Below are positions 7,834 through 17,017 of a DNA stretch of 64,000 bases, in pieces. The DNA is from Oceanobacillus rekensis (GTDB lineage Bacteria; Bacillota; Bacilli; Bacillales; Amphibacillaceae), in the NCBI RefSeq assembly GCF_002153375.1, contig NZ_MTBQ01000004.1, positions 1 through 64,000 of the forward strand, written 5' to 3'. A program made the position numbers and the translations under genes. The notes beneath the pieces were generated by a model. The model saw only the letters and a list, made by a program, of their open reading frames with translations, searched no databases and was not told the origin of the DNA. Position 1 is the first letter of the stretch. Each line of letters starts with the position of its first letter.

Positions 7834-9834
7834 ATGTATATGGATTTATATAAAAAGCCCGATCGGAAATTCCGATTAGAGATTGAAGGGTTACGTACTG
7901 TAGCTTCTATTTTAGTAGCTGTCTATCATATATGGTTAGGAAATGTTTCTGGTGGGGTAGATGTTTTCTTCGTTGTGGCTGGATTCTTAATCACAATCTC
8001 ACTTTTAGGTCGTTATGAAAAAAATGAAAAAATAGACTTCAGCGGATTTATTTTAAGACTTATAAAACGCCTATTCCCAGCTGCCTTTACTGTATTGTTT
8101 TTCACAGGAATAGCCTGTATTCTGTGGCTGCCTGAAGTTAGATGGGATCAAACCGTGCAAGAATTAATTGCTTCTGCTTTATACTTTGAGAACTGGCAGT
8201 TAGCTCTGAATTCTGTCGATTATCTGGCACAAAGTAATGAAGCAAGTCCTTTTCAACATTTTTGGGCGATGTCACTACAGGGGCAGTTTTATATAATCTG
8301 GCCCGTTCTATTATTATTAACGATTCTTATTGCAAAATTTGTATTTAAAAAACGAATAAGGCCTGTATTTTTGTCGATGTTAATAATCGTCTTTATCGTT
8401 TCATTCATCTATTCTGTTTTCAAAACAGATGTTAATCAACCTTGGGCATATTTTGATACTTTTACAAGGGTTTGGGAATTCAGTATCGGTGGGATTCTTG
8501 CTTTATTAATTGCAAATATTAAGCTAAAGAAATCCTTTAGCTTTTTACTTAGCTGGTTAGGGCTTATTGGTCTTATTAGCTGCGGAATTATTCTACAAGT
8601 TTCTACTGTTTTTCCTGGGTACGCAGCTCTTTGGCCAGTGTTAAGTGCGATATTTATACTAATAGCTGGAGATCAAGGAGGTAAATTCAGTGCCTATGGG
8701 CTATTAATTTCGAAACCTCTCGTTAATTTTGGTGAAATATCTTATGGTTTTTATTTATGGCATTGGCCTATTTTAATTTTTTACTTTATTTTAACAGGAA
8801 ACAAAACTGCTAGTTTAATCGATGGACTGCTGATTATTTTAATGTCTGCGATTCTTGCTTATATCACTTCCAAATTTGTTGAAAAACCAATTAGAAATAG
8901 AAAGAGCTTGAATGTTAAATGGAGGACTGCTTTGGTTGCAGTTCTGTTAGCAGCTCCTGTGCTAGTGCTATCCGGATTTTGGTACCATTCAATTGCAGAG
9001 CAACAGGCGGAACTGAAAACTATGATTAACAATGAAGATTATCCTGGTGCTGCAATAACGGCATTCGCAAATTCCGATAAAGAAATTGCCGAATCAGTAG
9101 TACCAACACCCATGCAGGCAAGGAACGACCAGCCAGCCCTATATTCTGAAGGTTGTCATCAGGAAGTTGGTGAAACAGAAGTTATCGAGTGTATATATGG
9201 GGATACTAAGAATCCCGATTATATTGTCGCTCTGGTTGGTGGTTCACATTCTGCTCATTGGCTCCCGGCTTTACAAGGATTTGCCGAAAAGGAAAATGTT
9301 GAAGTTAGATCTTATACGAAGAGTGGCTGCCGTTTTTCTGCAGAGGAATTTGAAGCAGAAGATTGTACAGAATGGAATAGAAAATTAATGGAAGTTATTG
9401 TGGATGTGCAGCCAGACTTAGTTTTCACAACGGCCGATGTAACAGCACAGCAAGAAGTTCCCGAGGGATATGTAGAGAATTGGGAGATATTAAAACAACA
9501 CAGTATTCCTGTATTTGCTGTACGTGATAATCCTCGTTTAAAATTCGATGTCCCTTCCTGTGTGGAAGAGCATGGATCTGATTCATTGGAATGTGCCGTG
9601 GAGAGAGAAGAGATTCTTCCCAAGGAGGACCCTTGGAGTAAGTTAGAAAACCCACCTGATAATGTTTATTATGTTGATTTTACTGATCGATTCTGTGAGA
9701 ATCAATACTGTAAATCGGTAGTCGGAAATGTCCTTATTTATACAGACAGCCATCATATTACAGCAACCTATTCTAGTACATTAACTCCGTTCGTACGAGA
9801 AGCACTTATGCCTGTATTAGAAAAATATAAATAA
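7834..9834 (+). CDS. OatA-like membrane O-acyltransferase with extracellular SGNH domain
   Basis: Moves acyl (usually acetyl) groups from the cytoplasm onto an extracellular glycan. The 666-residue protein has an acyltransferase-3 domain of about 10 membrane helices (1-380), with the conserved His in AVYHIWLG and SGGVDVFFVVAGFLI. An extracellular SGNH hydrolase-type domain follows (about 430-660), with the GGSHSAHWLPAL nucleophile block and the C-terminal TDSHHITATYSS block carrying the Asp-His pair. Substrate could be peptidoglycan MurNAc or a wall polymer. The ribosome binding site AGGAGGGG serves either the ATG at 7834 or the one at 7840. It stands alone between hairpins. The fused architecture matches OatA-type enzymes. 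Confidence 0.85.
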   Translation: MYMDLYKKPDRKFRLEIEGLRTVASILVAVYHIWLGNVSGGVDVFFVVAGFLITISLLGRYEKNEKIDFSGFILRLIKRLFPAAFTVLFFTGIACILWLPEVRWDQTVQELIASALYFENWQLALNSVDYLAQSNEASPFQHFWAMSLQGQFYIIWPVLLLLTILIAKFVFKKRIRPVFLSMLIIVFIVSFIYSVFKTDVNQPWAYFDTFTRVWEFSIGGILALLIANIKLKKSFSFLLSWLGLIGLISCGIILQVSTVFPGYAALWPVLSAIFILIAGDQGGKFSAYGLLISKPLVNFGEISYGFYLWHWPILIFYFILTGNKTASLIDGLLIILMSAILAYITSKFVEKPIRNRKSLNVKWRTALVAVLLAAPVLVLSGFWYHSIAEQQAELKTMINNEDYPGAAITAFANSDKEIAESVVPTPMQARNDQPALYSEGCHQEVGETEVIECIYGDTKNPDYIVALVGGSHSAHWLPALQGFAEKENVEVRSYTKSGCRFSAEEFEAEDCTEWNRKLMEVIVDVQPDLVFTTADVTAQQEVPEGYVENWEILKQHSIPVFAVRDNPRLKFDVPSCVEEHGSDSLECAVEREEILPKEDPWSKLENPPDNVYYVDFTDRFCENQYCKSVVGNVLIYTDSHHITATYSSTLTPFVREALMPVLEKYK

Positions 9835-9857
9835 AGAGACTCCAGTAGATTAAAAAA

Positions 9858-9898
9858 AGAGTGGTACTTACATTATTAATTTGTGAAATCACCACTCT
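9858..9898 (+). terminator. Probable terminator after the acyltransferase
   Basis: Stem AGAGTGGT/ACCACTCT with a 25-base A/T-rich loop, followed by ATTTTCATTTTT, 23 bases after the stop. The loop is long, so strength is uncertain. Confidence 0.6.
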
Positions 9899-10037
9899 AT
9901 TTTCATTTTTTAATTTTCTTATTCAAGGAAATTATTTGGACATATTAAGACAAAATTACCCATAAAAAAATTGTACACCGCAATAACTAAAGGTTATAAT
10001 AAATATAATTATACAAATAGAAGGAGACATAGTTTTC

Positions 10038-11060
10038 ATGGAGATCTCTCAAAGTATAAAATTTACATTCAATCCTTTCCAAGATCATGGGCTAGATACT
10101 GAAGTTAGATTAGTCTTAAAGGATACAGTAAAAGATGAGTTCATATACTTAGAAGTTATTAAACCAAAAGAAACGTTTAAAATTGATGAAAAGAAATTGG
10201 ACCACCATTTATTATATAAATATAAGTATCAAGTAAAGATTGACAAAAAATGGGCTGATAAAACAAGATATCAAAATATAGTAAACGAACAGCAAACACC
10301 TGACGGTATAAAGTATATATATTTTCCTGGGGTCGAAAGAAAAAAGAAGTTGTTCAGAAAACACTCACCTAATAAACTTATTGTTGTGTTCCAAGGTATA
10401 AAAGACTTGAATAGGACAACTTATTATAATTATATTAAAACATTGAAAGACTTTAATGAACCTAGGCTTTTTATTAAAGATGATTACGGAACAGACGAGA
10501 ATACTCAAACTTCTTATTATTTAGGACCTAATAAAACATTTACCATAGCTGAAAAGGTTCTAAATTTAATTGAAAATGCAAGAACTACGCTAAATATTAG
10601 TAAGAACAATGTAATATGTGCTGGGTCAAGTAAGGGTGGTTATGCTGCATTATATTTTAGTCATAAAGGTAACTATGGATATGCAGTTGCAGGAGGTCCA
10701 CAAATATTAATTGGAAATTATCTAAGCAAGGGAAAAATTGACGGACATGAAGAGAAGTCCATACTCCCTCCTATTCTTAGGTATTTATGCAACGAAATTA
10801 CTTATGAAAATATAGAATGGGCTAATAACATTTTATTTAATGAGATTTCGAAAACAAAACACCAGCCTAAGATTTTATTACATGTGGGCGAAAATGAACC
10901 ACACTATAAAAATCATGTTTATCCTTTTATGCAATTTATGGAAGAAAACGGAAGAAAAAATATAGAGATTGACTTAGGAGATTATAATACTCATAAGGAA
11001 TTAGCTTTACACTTTCCAGATTATTTAATAAAAAGCATTGAAAAAATATGTAAAGATTAA
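10038..11060 (+). CDS. Alpha/beta-hydrolase-like protein of unknown function, capsule/glycan type
   Basis: 340 residues, no signal peptide or membrane helix. The first 110 residues are a beta-rich domain. The rest looks like an alpha/beta hydrolase: LIVVFQGI as the first core strand, CAGSSKGGYAALYFS as the nucleophile elbow (G-S-S-K-G-G, Ser likely catalytic), KILLHVGENEPHY for an acid-bearing strand, and a possible His near THKELALHFP. The same elbow type is known in Asp2 of accessory Sec systems and in XcbB/CpsF-like capsule proteins, so an O-acyl transfer or esterase role on a surface glycan is plausible but unproven. AAGGAG precedes the ATG. Low GC (about 30%) compared with its neighbours and the adjacent dead gene suggest acquired DNA. 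Confidence 0.6.
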   Translation: MEISQSIKFTFNPFQDHGLDTEVRLVLKDTVKDEFIYLEVIKPKETFKIDEKKLDHHLLYKYKYQVKIDKKWADKTRYQNIVNEQQTPDGIKYIYFPGVERKKKLFRKHSPNKLIVVFQGIKDLNRTTYYNYIKTLKDFNEPRLFIKDDYGTDENTQTSYYLGPNKTFTIAEKVLNLIENARTTLNISKNNVICAGSSKGGYAALYFSHKGNYGYAVAGGPQILIGNYLSKGKIDGHEEKSILPPILRYLCNEITYENIEWANNILFNEISKTKHQPKILLHVGENEPHYKNHVYPFMQFMEENGRKNIEIDLGDYNTHKELALHFPDYLIKSIEKICKD

Positions 11061-11071
11061 TCAATTTTCTT

Positions 11072-11112
11072 AAAAGCGTATAGAAGATATTACTTATCTC
11101 CTATACGCTTTT
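11072..11112 (+). terminator. Terminator after the hydrolase-like gene
   Basis: Stem AAAAGCGTATAG/CTATACGCTTTT, 12 bases past the stop, followed by CTTG. Confidence 0.8.
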
Positions 11113-11154
11113 CTTGTTTACATTCCTAGCTCATTGCCATTAACTGGTAAGTTT

Positions 11155-11624
11155 AATAGATTTGGAGAGAGACTTCTAACATACTGGTAAATAGTTTGTT
11201 AGAGGCTCTGTCTTCTAGCGAAGCTGATAGCATTTTTGACAACAATATACGATTATTAAAGAGAATATAAGTATCGTATGCTAGCTATGCTATATCTCTC
11301 TCCAATAACAGCCAACTATGCCATAGGCACATTCTATGCTCCCAATAAAATAGATCTTGATATTCATAATTAAAGAAATTATCTTTGTTAAATTGAGTAA
11401 TATCAATAAAGTTCTGGAAGGAATTAATTACTTCTTGATCGTTTCTAAATTCAGTTTCTGTATATAGCTCTGCTAACTTGCTGGCATTTAGTTCCTCATC
11501 TGTCCATCTTAATTGTACTCCACTGTTTAAATACTCTTTGAGTTATTTTATTTGAAAAAGATGGCATATCAATGCTAGTTAGCAGAAACCCTCTACGATA
11601 TAGAGAATCAGCGTATTTATTCAT
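11155..11624 (-). pseudogene. Broken gene, C-terminus like asparagine-synthetase-type capsule proteins
   Basis: From an ATG at 11624 (minus) the frame reads NKYADSLYRRGFLLTSIDMP for about 35 codons, then shifts. The next frame continues with RWTDEELNASKLAELYTE, NFFNYEYQDLFYWEHRM and HSWLLLERDIA, and after a further break LFNNRILLSKMLSASLEDR. The last part resembles the end of asparagine-synthetase-like enzymes seen in surface polysaccharide loci; that match is from memory and uncertain. Two frame breaks rule out a functional product. It lies antisense to, and between, the hydrolase-like gene and the glucosaminidase, so it probably belonged to a polysaccharide locus that has decayed. Confidence 0.55.
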
Positions 11625-11739
11625 TTAGTTTTTTACCCCTAACAAATATAAGATTATTATCATGATATCATACCATGATTTAAGAACTATTATTATAGTG
11701 GTGTGTTCATAGCATTTATACTATCTAAACCAAAAGAAA

Positions 11740-11782
11740 AAAAGCTTTCTCAAGTTAAATTTTGCCTTGAGAAAGCTTTTTA
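11740..11782 (-). terminator. Terminator after the glucosaminidase gene
   Basis: Stem AAAAGCTTTCTCAAG/CTTGAGAAAGCTTTT, 12 bases past the glucosaminidase stop on the minus strand. A-runs and T-runs on both sides. Confidence 0.9.
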
Positions 11783-11793
11783 AAGCATATCTA

Positions 11794-14700
11794 TTATTTA
11801 TAGATAGGTATATCAAATAACAGATCATAACCTCTATTAGAATAGAATTGAGTATAATAACCTACTTGTTTTGAGGCCCAACCAATATCTGTTGCATATT
11901 GGTGAGTTGCAGAACCACTTAATTCCATCGCCAATGGATTCCATCTCATGCTATATAATGTGTTTTGGCCAGCATTTATATATTTATCTCCAGCAAATTT
12001 TGCTCCACCTTTGATAGCATCTTCAACAGTAAACCATCCTTCATCATAAGCTCTTTTTGCTCCACAGTCTTTAGGACATTTATCGTAAGCTCCGATACCA
12101 AAGAAATTATAAACAGTCTTACCATTGTATTTTACGCCTTTAGCAAGAGGAGATGTCCCATGCCCAGTTTCAAGCAAAGCATGTGAAATTAGGTATAGTT
12201 CGTTTATCCCTGCATCTTTAGCTGCGTTTCTAAAAATTTCCTCTGTCCCATGAAGTAACTCTTTTCCGGTCAATAGTGTACGTAGTTCAGATAATGGAAC
12301 TCCTGTATAATATCTTAAATCTAGGAATTGGTATTTCTGAATCTCATCGTTCAAATAATTGGTAGGGTCGAGATATTTTATAGTATCATTTCTAGTCGCA
12401 TTTCTCCAAGTACCATAACTTACTTTATGCCAGGTACTACCCTCATCAATTACGGTTAAAAGAGCACCTTCTTTAACAGTAGCATAAATATGACTTTCAG
12501 TACTAGGTTTCGATTGAACATTTGCATTAGCAGTAGTCTTAACTACTTTAGAGTTTGCCGTTGCCAAAGAACTATGAACGTACAATTCTTTATCAATATT
12601 TTCGAGTTGGATTTTATACCATCTCGTACTGCCATTGACTGAATCTCCTCTAACATTATCATCCAAGAGAATGAAAACAGTTCCTCTGCCAACTGTTTTT
12701 TCCACATTACTATTTGAACCTAATTTCGGGGATGTACGAATATTAACTGGATTTCCTGTAATGTTACCTCCATCAAATATCTCAGCTAATGAATTACTTA
12801 TATATGCAGAATCATTTTTGTATTTATCTGTTTGTGGAACTGGATTTGCATTCATTTGAATATTAAGCGCTTCAGCTAATGTTTTGTCATACTTAGTATG
12901 CGAATATCCATACTTTTCAACAAGTGAGCTATCCACAAAGCCGACTCTATCAGCGAATAAAACATAAATCCATTTACCACCATAGTCATGTGCAATGGCA
13001 TATGGATAATTGGCCTGAATCGTGCCAAACGGAACTAAGTTGCCAGAACTATTATCATAGACGATTATATCATTTTCTGAAACAATCTCATTAGCTAGAT
13101 TCTTGTATTTATTATTGTTTTCATTTTTAAGATTATTTCCATTTGCTGGCTCCGTTCCATCCTTTGTTACATATGCCTTAATATCACCAAACTGAATTAG
13201 ATGCCAGTTACGAGAACTTTCGTAACGCGGATATACTTGACCTTTTTTCAAGCTGCCAATTTCAACAAGTCTACCGGTACTATCATCATACACTGGTAAA
13301 CCATCTTCTAATACACGGAAATAATCACCAAACGGTGGGTAATAGTTTCTAATAAGTTCTGAACTTTTAATATAACCAATTCGGTCTGCAAAAACCACAT
13401 AGATCCATGCCCCGCCATAATCATGAGAGATAACGTATTCTTGCCCCTCTTTTATCACTCCAAACGGAACTAAACTACCAGACGCGTTATCATACACTGT
13501 CATATCTGTTGTTGCAGTAACCGTGTCATTTCTAATACTGTATTTTGTATTAATATTTTTAAGGGAATCACCTGTTGCAGGTTCAGTTCCGTCTTTCGTA
13601 ACATAAAACTTCTTTTTACCAAATTGAATATAATGCCAGTTTCTAGAACTTTCATAGCGTGGGTATATTTGACCTTTTTTCAAGCTACCTACTTCAACTA
13701 GTTTACCACTGCTGTTATCATATACTGGAAGATCATCTTCTAATACACGGAAATAATCACCAAATGGAGGGTAATAGTTTCGAATAAGTTCTGAACTTTT
13801 AATATAACCAACTCGATCCGCAAATACAACGTAGATCCATGCTCCACCATAATCATGGGCAATCGCATACTCTTGTCCCTCTTTTATTACCCCAAACGGA
13901 ACAAGATTACCGGAAGTATTGTCATAAACTGTCATATCCTTCGTTGATGTCACTGTTTCACTTTTTATACTGTATTTCGTATTAATATTTTTAAGTGAAT
14001 CACCTGTTGCAGGTTCAGTTCCTTCCTTCTTAACGAAGTACTTCCCATTGTCAAACTGAATCAAATGCCAAGATGGGGAACTTTCGTATCTTGGATAAAT
14101 CTCACCTTTTTTCAAATAACCTACTTCGACAAGTTCACCTGTACTATTGTCATAAATTGGTGTATCCACCGTAGTTTTAAAGTATTTGTCAGAAGAACTA
14201 AAATCATAATATGGTGTAACTGACTGAGTTGTTATACTAAAGAGACTTAGCTGTTCTTTTGGTGATTCTACTTCGGACAATTCTTTCTCTTTTGTTGTGT
14301 CATCTAATTCATTTGCTTTAGTTTCTGTAACCTCATCTTTCTCTTCAGTTGTATCATCTAATCCATTTGCTTCAGTTTCTGTAACCTTATCTTTTTCTTC
14401 AGTTGTATCATCTAATCCATTTGCTTCAGTTTCTGTAACCTTATCTTTTTCTTCAGTTACTGCCTCTGCTTCAGAGACTTCTTCTGATGTATTTTCGTGT
14501 CGATCAAAATCAGAAGTAAGAGTGTCCTCTTCTTCAGGTAAACTAGATTCTTCGCTTATACTAGCATTTTCTTCTTCACTAGATTCAAGATTGCTAGTAT
14601 TACTAGGTTCTTGAATCGTAGAATAGTCCAGTGCAACATTACCGATAATAAATAAATTATTGTCAGTAACCGGATATTCTACTTCAGAGGTGAATTCTAC

Positions 14701-15072
14701 AAGTTCAATTTCTCTGTCATCACTGTAAAGAATAGTCCCCTCGGAAAACTTCTGTAGAGTGTCTAGTCTGTCAGTGATATCCTCAAACTGTGGGATGTCA
14801 ATCTCTGTTTCCTCTATCTCTTTAACATAATCAATGCTAATTTCTACCTCTGCATTTCCATATTGAATGTTTAATAGATCTGAATTATGTATACCATATA
14901 GGTAAGTACCTTCCCTTATGAGAATCGAATCATTTAACAAAATCTCATCCGTAACCTCATATAAATTAATATTTTCTTTATTAACCACATTACCTTCCGC
15001 AAAAATTGACTGTGGAAGAAGAGTAGAAATAGAAAATATTAGAACAAATACAGACAAAAATATTCTTTTCAT
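11794..15072 (-). CDS. Secreted modular N-acetylglucosaminidase (GH73) autolysin
   Basis: Cleaves the glycan backbone of peptidoglycan. 1092 residues: signal peptide (about 1-25), an N-terminal module shared with the amidase at 4663-7377, an acidic linker (about 165-275) with 18-residue repeats, seven or so SH3-like wall-binding repeats (about 290-735), two bacterial SH3 (SH3_3-type) domains (about 760-900, VNIRTSPKLGS and ANVQSKPSTES), and a LytD/LytG-like glucosaminidase domain at the end. SHALLETGHGTSPLAKG carries the expected catalytic Glu, and YNFFGIGAYD follows. The start has a GGGAGG site. It is monocistronic between hairpins. Its architecture parallels the amidase so closely that the pair probably arose by duplication with exchange of the catalytic domain. 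Confidence 0.9.
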   Translation of the reverse strand: MKRIFLSVFVLIFSISTLLPQSIFAEGNVVNKENINLYEVTDEILLNDSILIREGTYLYGIHNSDLLNIQYGNAEVEISIDYVKEIEETEIDIPQFEDITDRLDTLQKFSEGTILYSDDREIELVEFTSEVEYPVTDNNLFIIGNVALDYSTIQEPSNTSNLESSEEENASISEESSLPEEEDTLTSDFDRHENTSEEVSEAEAVTEEKDKVTETEANGLDDTTEEKDKVTETEANGLDDTTEEKDEVTETKANELDDTTKEKELSEVESPKEQLSLFSITTQSVTPYYDFSSSDKYFKTTVDTPIYDNSTGELVEVGYLKKGEIYPRYESSPSWHLIQFDNGKYFVKKEGTEPATGDSLKNINTKYSIKSETVTSTKDMTVYDNTSGNLVPFGVIKEGQEYAIAHDYGGAWIYVVFADRVGYIKSSELIRNYYPPFGDYFRVLEDDLPVYDNSSGKLVEVGSLKKGQIYPRYESSRNWHYIQFGKKKFYVTKDGTEPATGDSLKNINTKYSIRNDTVTATTDMTVYDNASGSLVPFGVIKEGQEYVISHDYGGAWIYVVFADRIGYIKSSELIRNYYPPFGDYFRVLEDGLPVYDDSTGRLVEIGSLKKGQVYPRYESSRNWHLIQFGDIKAYVTKDGTEPANGNNLKNENNNKYKNLANEIVSENDIIVYDNSSGNLVPFGTIQANYPYAIAHDYGGKWIYVLFADRVGFVDSSLVEKYGYSHTKYDKTLAEALNIQMNANPVPQTDKYKNDSAYISNSLAEIFDGGNITGNPVNIRTSPKLGSNSNVEKTVGRGTVFILLDDNVRGDSVNGSTRWYKIQLENIDKELYVHSSLATANSKVVKTTANANVQSKPSTESHIYATVKEGALLTVIDEGSTWHKVSYGTWRNATRNDTIKYLDPTNYLNDEIQKYQFLDLRYYTGVPLSELRTLLTGKELLHGTEEIFRNAAKDAGINELYLISHALLETGHGTSPLAKGVKYNGKTVYNFFGIGAYDKCPKDCGAKRAYDEGWFTVEDAIKGGAKFAGDKYINAGQNTLYSMRWNPLAMELSGSATHQYATDIGWASKQVGYYTQFYSNRGYDLLFDIPIYK
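14291..14455 (-). repeat. 54-bp tandem repeat encoding an acidic linker
   Basis: Three units with exact 54-bp spacing (TCATCTAAT at 14300, 14354 and 14408) encode 18-residue repeats of the type TEEKDKVTETEANGLDDT. Two are almost identical at DNA level, one has diverged. They lie in the linker of the glucosaminidase. Confidence 0.85.
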
Positions 15073-15163
15073 TGCGACCTCCCTTTCAACATTAATTTAC
15101 ATCAAAACTCTACCCAATAATACACTTTTTTCCATTTTTATTCAACTTGTCACATAAACAAAA

Positions 15164-15197
15164 GAGTGTAAAGTTTTTGTAAAAAAACCCTACACTC
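15164..15197 (-). terminator. Terminator of the surface-polymer operon
   Basis: Stem GAGTGTA/TACACTC with inner A/T pairing, just past the lyase stop, followed on the minus strand by TTTTGTTT. Confidence 0.75.
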
Positions 15198-15204
15198 CCC
15201 TAAC

Positions 15205-17013
15205 TTAAACAATTAATTTATACGCTTCTCCAAGAATTTTTATAGTTAGTATACTACCTTTACTATCGAATGTAACATCTTCTAACTTCTTTTTCCCAAC
15301 TCCAAGTGTAATTACCGTAACAAATTCGACATTTTTCCCTTTTTTGCTAAATATAGCTTGTGTGTTATCTGTAAGTTTTCCAAACTCTTCTGAGATAACA
15401 GCACGGGGAGTCTCACTATCTCCAGTAAGAATATCAATACTTTCTACTTCAAGTAATTGCTTAAATTCAACATTATTACCTTCTACTGACAAACTAAGAT
15501 TATTATTAGTTACAGTGTCAATTTCTGCGTCAGGAGAGAAGTTGAAAATCTGTTGAACCTGTTCTTCTGATTCATTCACAATTTTATCATGTATAACGAT
15601 AATATCAGGCTTAAAGAACACCACAGACCTAGATAGTTTGCTACCTTCATATGCGTGATTAATACCTTTAACATAATCATATACCGGATTACTCATAAAG
15701 TTAGTTGTTTTTATCTTGTTTCTATTTTTAAACGGTTCCTCAATAACATAATCTTTATCAAGTATACTTATTGTTGAGTGTGCCTCAGGTGATAAAAAAT
15801 ATTGTCTTATTTTGTCCTTACTATCATAATTATACCTACCAGAGTCGACTAGAATATCACTTCCATTATAGAAAAGTGAAATAGATAAATCGTCTCTGTG
15901 TTTGTGGGTCTTTCTACCATATCCGCTAATAAAGGATAACCAAGTTGACTCGGACTTATTGAGTTCTTCACCTTTAGATTGTAAGATGCTTATACCCGCC
16001 TGTGTATCAGAAAAAGAATCATAAGATTTTTTTATCCATGAAACATTACCTTCTTGGGAATCACCAATAATCGGTATTTTTTGGTTGGGCTTAACAATGA
16101 ATTTTAAATAGTCATTTGACTGTAATAGCTTTTGTCTAATTTCCTTACCTAAGGTTAAATTGTTTTTCTTTAAAAAATCTTCTACTTGATTAAATATTCT
16201 TCTAGTCATTAGGTGGTAAGATGGAGAATTCTCTAAGTGAACACCACTGGCACTGAAATCTCTATAAACAGCATTACTTATTCTAAGTTTTCCTTTTTGG
16301 AACCAGTGTTTTGATCTGGAATATTCCTCCATAAATATGGATAATAACATGATGGAGCGATCGACCATTATACCATGGTTGTTCTGTACATAGTTTTTAT
16401 CGTCTTCCAAGAAATTCCCGTGTTCAATAAGAATCTCAGCTATTAACGATTCGTTGATTTCCAATTCATCTTTTGCCAGGTTATAAAAATATGTTATGTT
16501 CATAACTCTATTTGCTACAGAATGATCTACCCATTTAAACCTATTTCTTTCTTCATCTGTTTTTATGAATAAAATCCAATCCAGTAAAATAGCGTATGCT
16601 TTATATAAATACTTTTTTTCGTCTGTCTGTGTATACGCATCGCAAAGATGGCTAATAACATTAAGGCATTGGATATATAGTCGATATGTGTTTGCCGAAT
16701 TCGGATGGTTGTAGTTCCAATCTATTGTTTCGCCAAATGAAATGACTTCTAGACTATTCATTAGGAAAAAATCATTAACTAATATACCATCTGCTTTTCT
16801 TAGCGTGCCATCATCCGGAGCTGTTGTTTTTATTAAGTTATCAGGATCGATTCTTTTAAGCAGGTTCTCCTTGTTTTCTAATGCTTCTTTATCAAAAAGC
16901 TCTAAGACCTTGCTTTCTAGTTCATTAATTCGGAAAAGAATATCCTTCACAAACTTCTCCTCTTTTTTGCTCGATTGCATATTCTTAAAGAGGTTTGATA
17001 TCTTTTTTTTCAA
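15205..17013 (-). CDS. Heparinase II/III-like polysaccharide lyase, last gene of the polymer operon
   Basis: About 602 residues from a TTG start at 17013, chosen because AAAGGAGGG sits 7 bases upstream and directly after the previous gene's stop; the longer frame to 17076 would overlap that gene and has no such site. The N-terminal half is alpha-helical like the (alpha/alpha) toroid of these lyases. The C-terminal half has the heparinase signature GYGRKTHKHRDDLSIS and DSGRYNYD, and a beta-sandwich. Family members cleave uronic-acid polysaccharides by elimination. There is no signal peptide, so it may act in the cytoplasm or leave by another route. As the last gene of an operon with a UDP-sugar 6-dehydrogenase, it probably acts on the polymer made here. 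Confidence 0.8.
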   Translation of the reverse strand: MKKKISNLFKNMQSSKKEEKFVKDILFRINELESKVLELFDKEALENKENLLKRIDPDNLIKTTAPDDGTLRKADGILVNDFFLMNSLEVISFGETIDWNYNHPNSANTYRLYIQCLNVISHLCDAYTQTDEKKYLYKAYAILLDWILFIKTDEERNRFKWVDHSVANRVMNITYFYNLAKDELEINESLIAEILIEHGNFLEDDKNYVQNNHGIMVDRSIMLLSIFMEEYSRSKHWFQKGKLRISNAVYRDFSASGVHLENSPSYHLMTRRIFNQVEDFLKKNNLTLGKEIRQKLLQSNDYLKFIVKPNQKIPIIGDSQEGNVSWIKKSYDSFSDTQAGISILQSKGEELNKSESTWLSFISGYGRKTHKHRDDLSISLFYNGSDILVDSGRYNYDSKDKIRQYFLSPEAHSTISILDKDYVIEEPFKNRNKIKTTNFMSNPVYDYVKGINHAYEGSKLSRSVVFFKPDIIVIHDKIVNESEEQVQQIFNFSPDAEIDTVTNNNLSLSVEGNNVEFKQLLEVESIDILTGDSETPRAVISEEFGKLTDNTQAIFSKKGKNVEFVTVITLGVGKKKLEDVTFDSKGSILTIKILGEAYKLIV

Positions 17014-17017
17014 ATTA

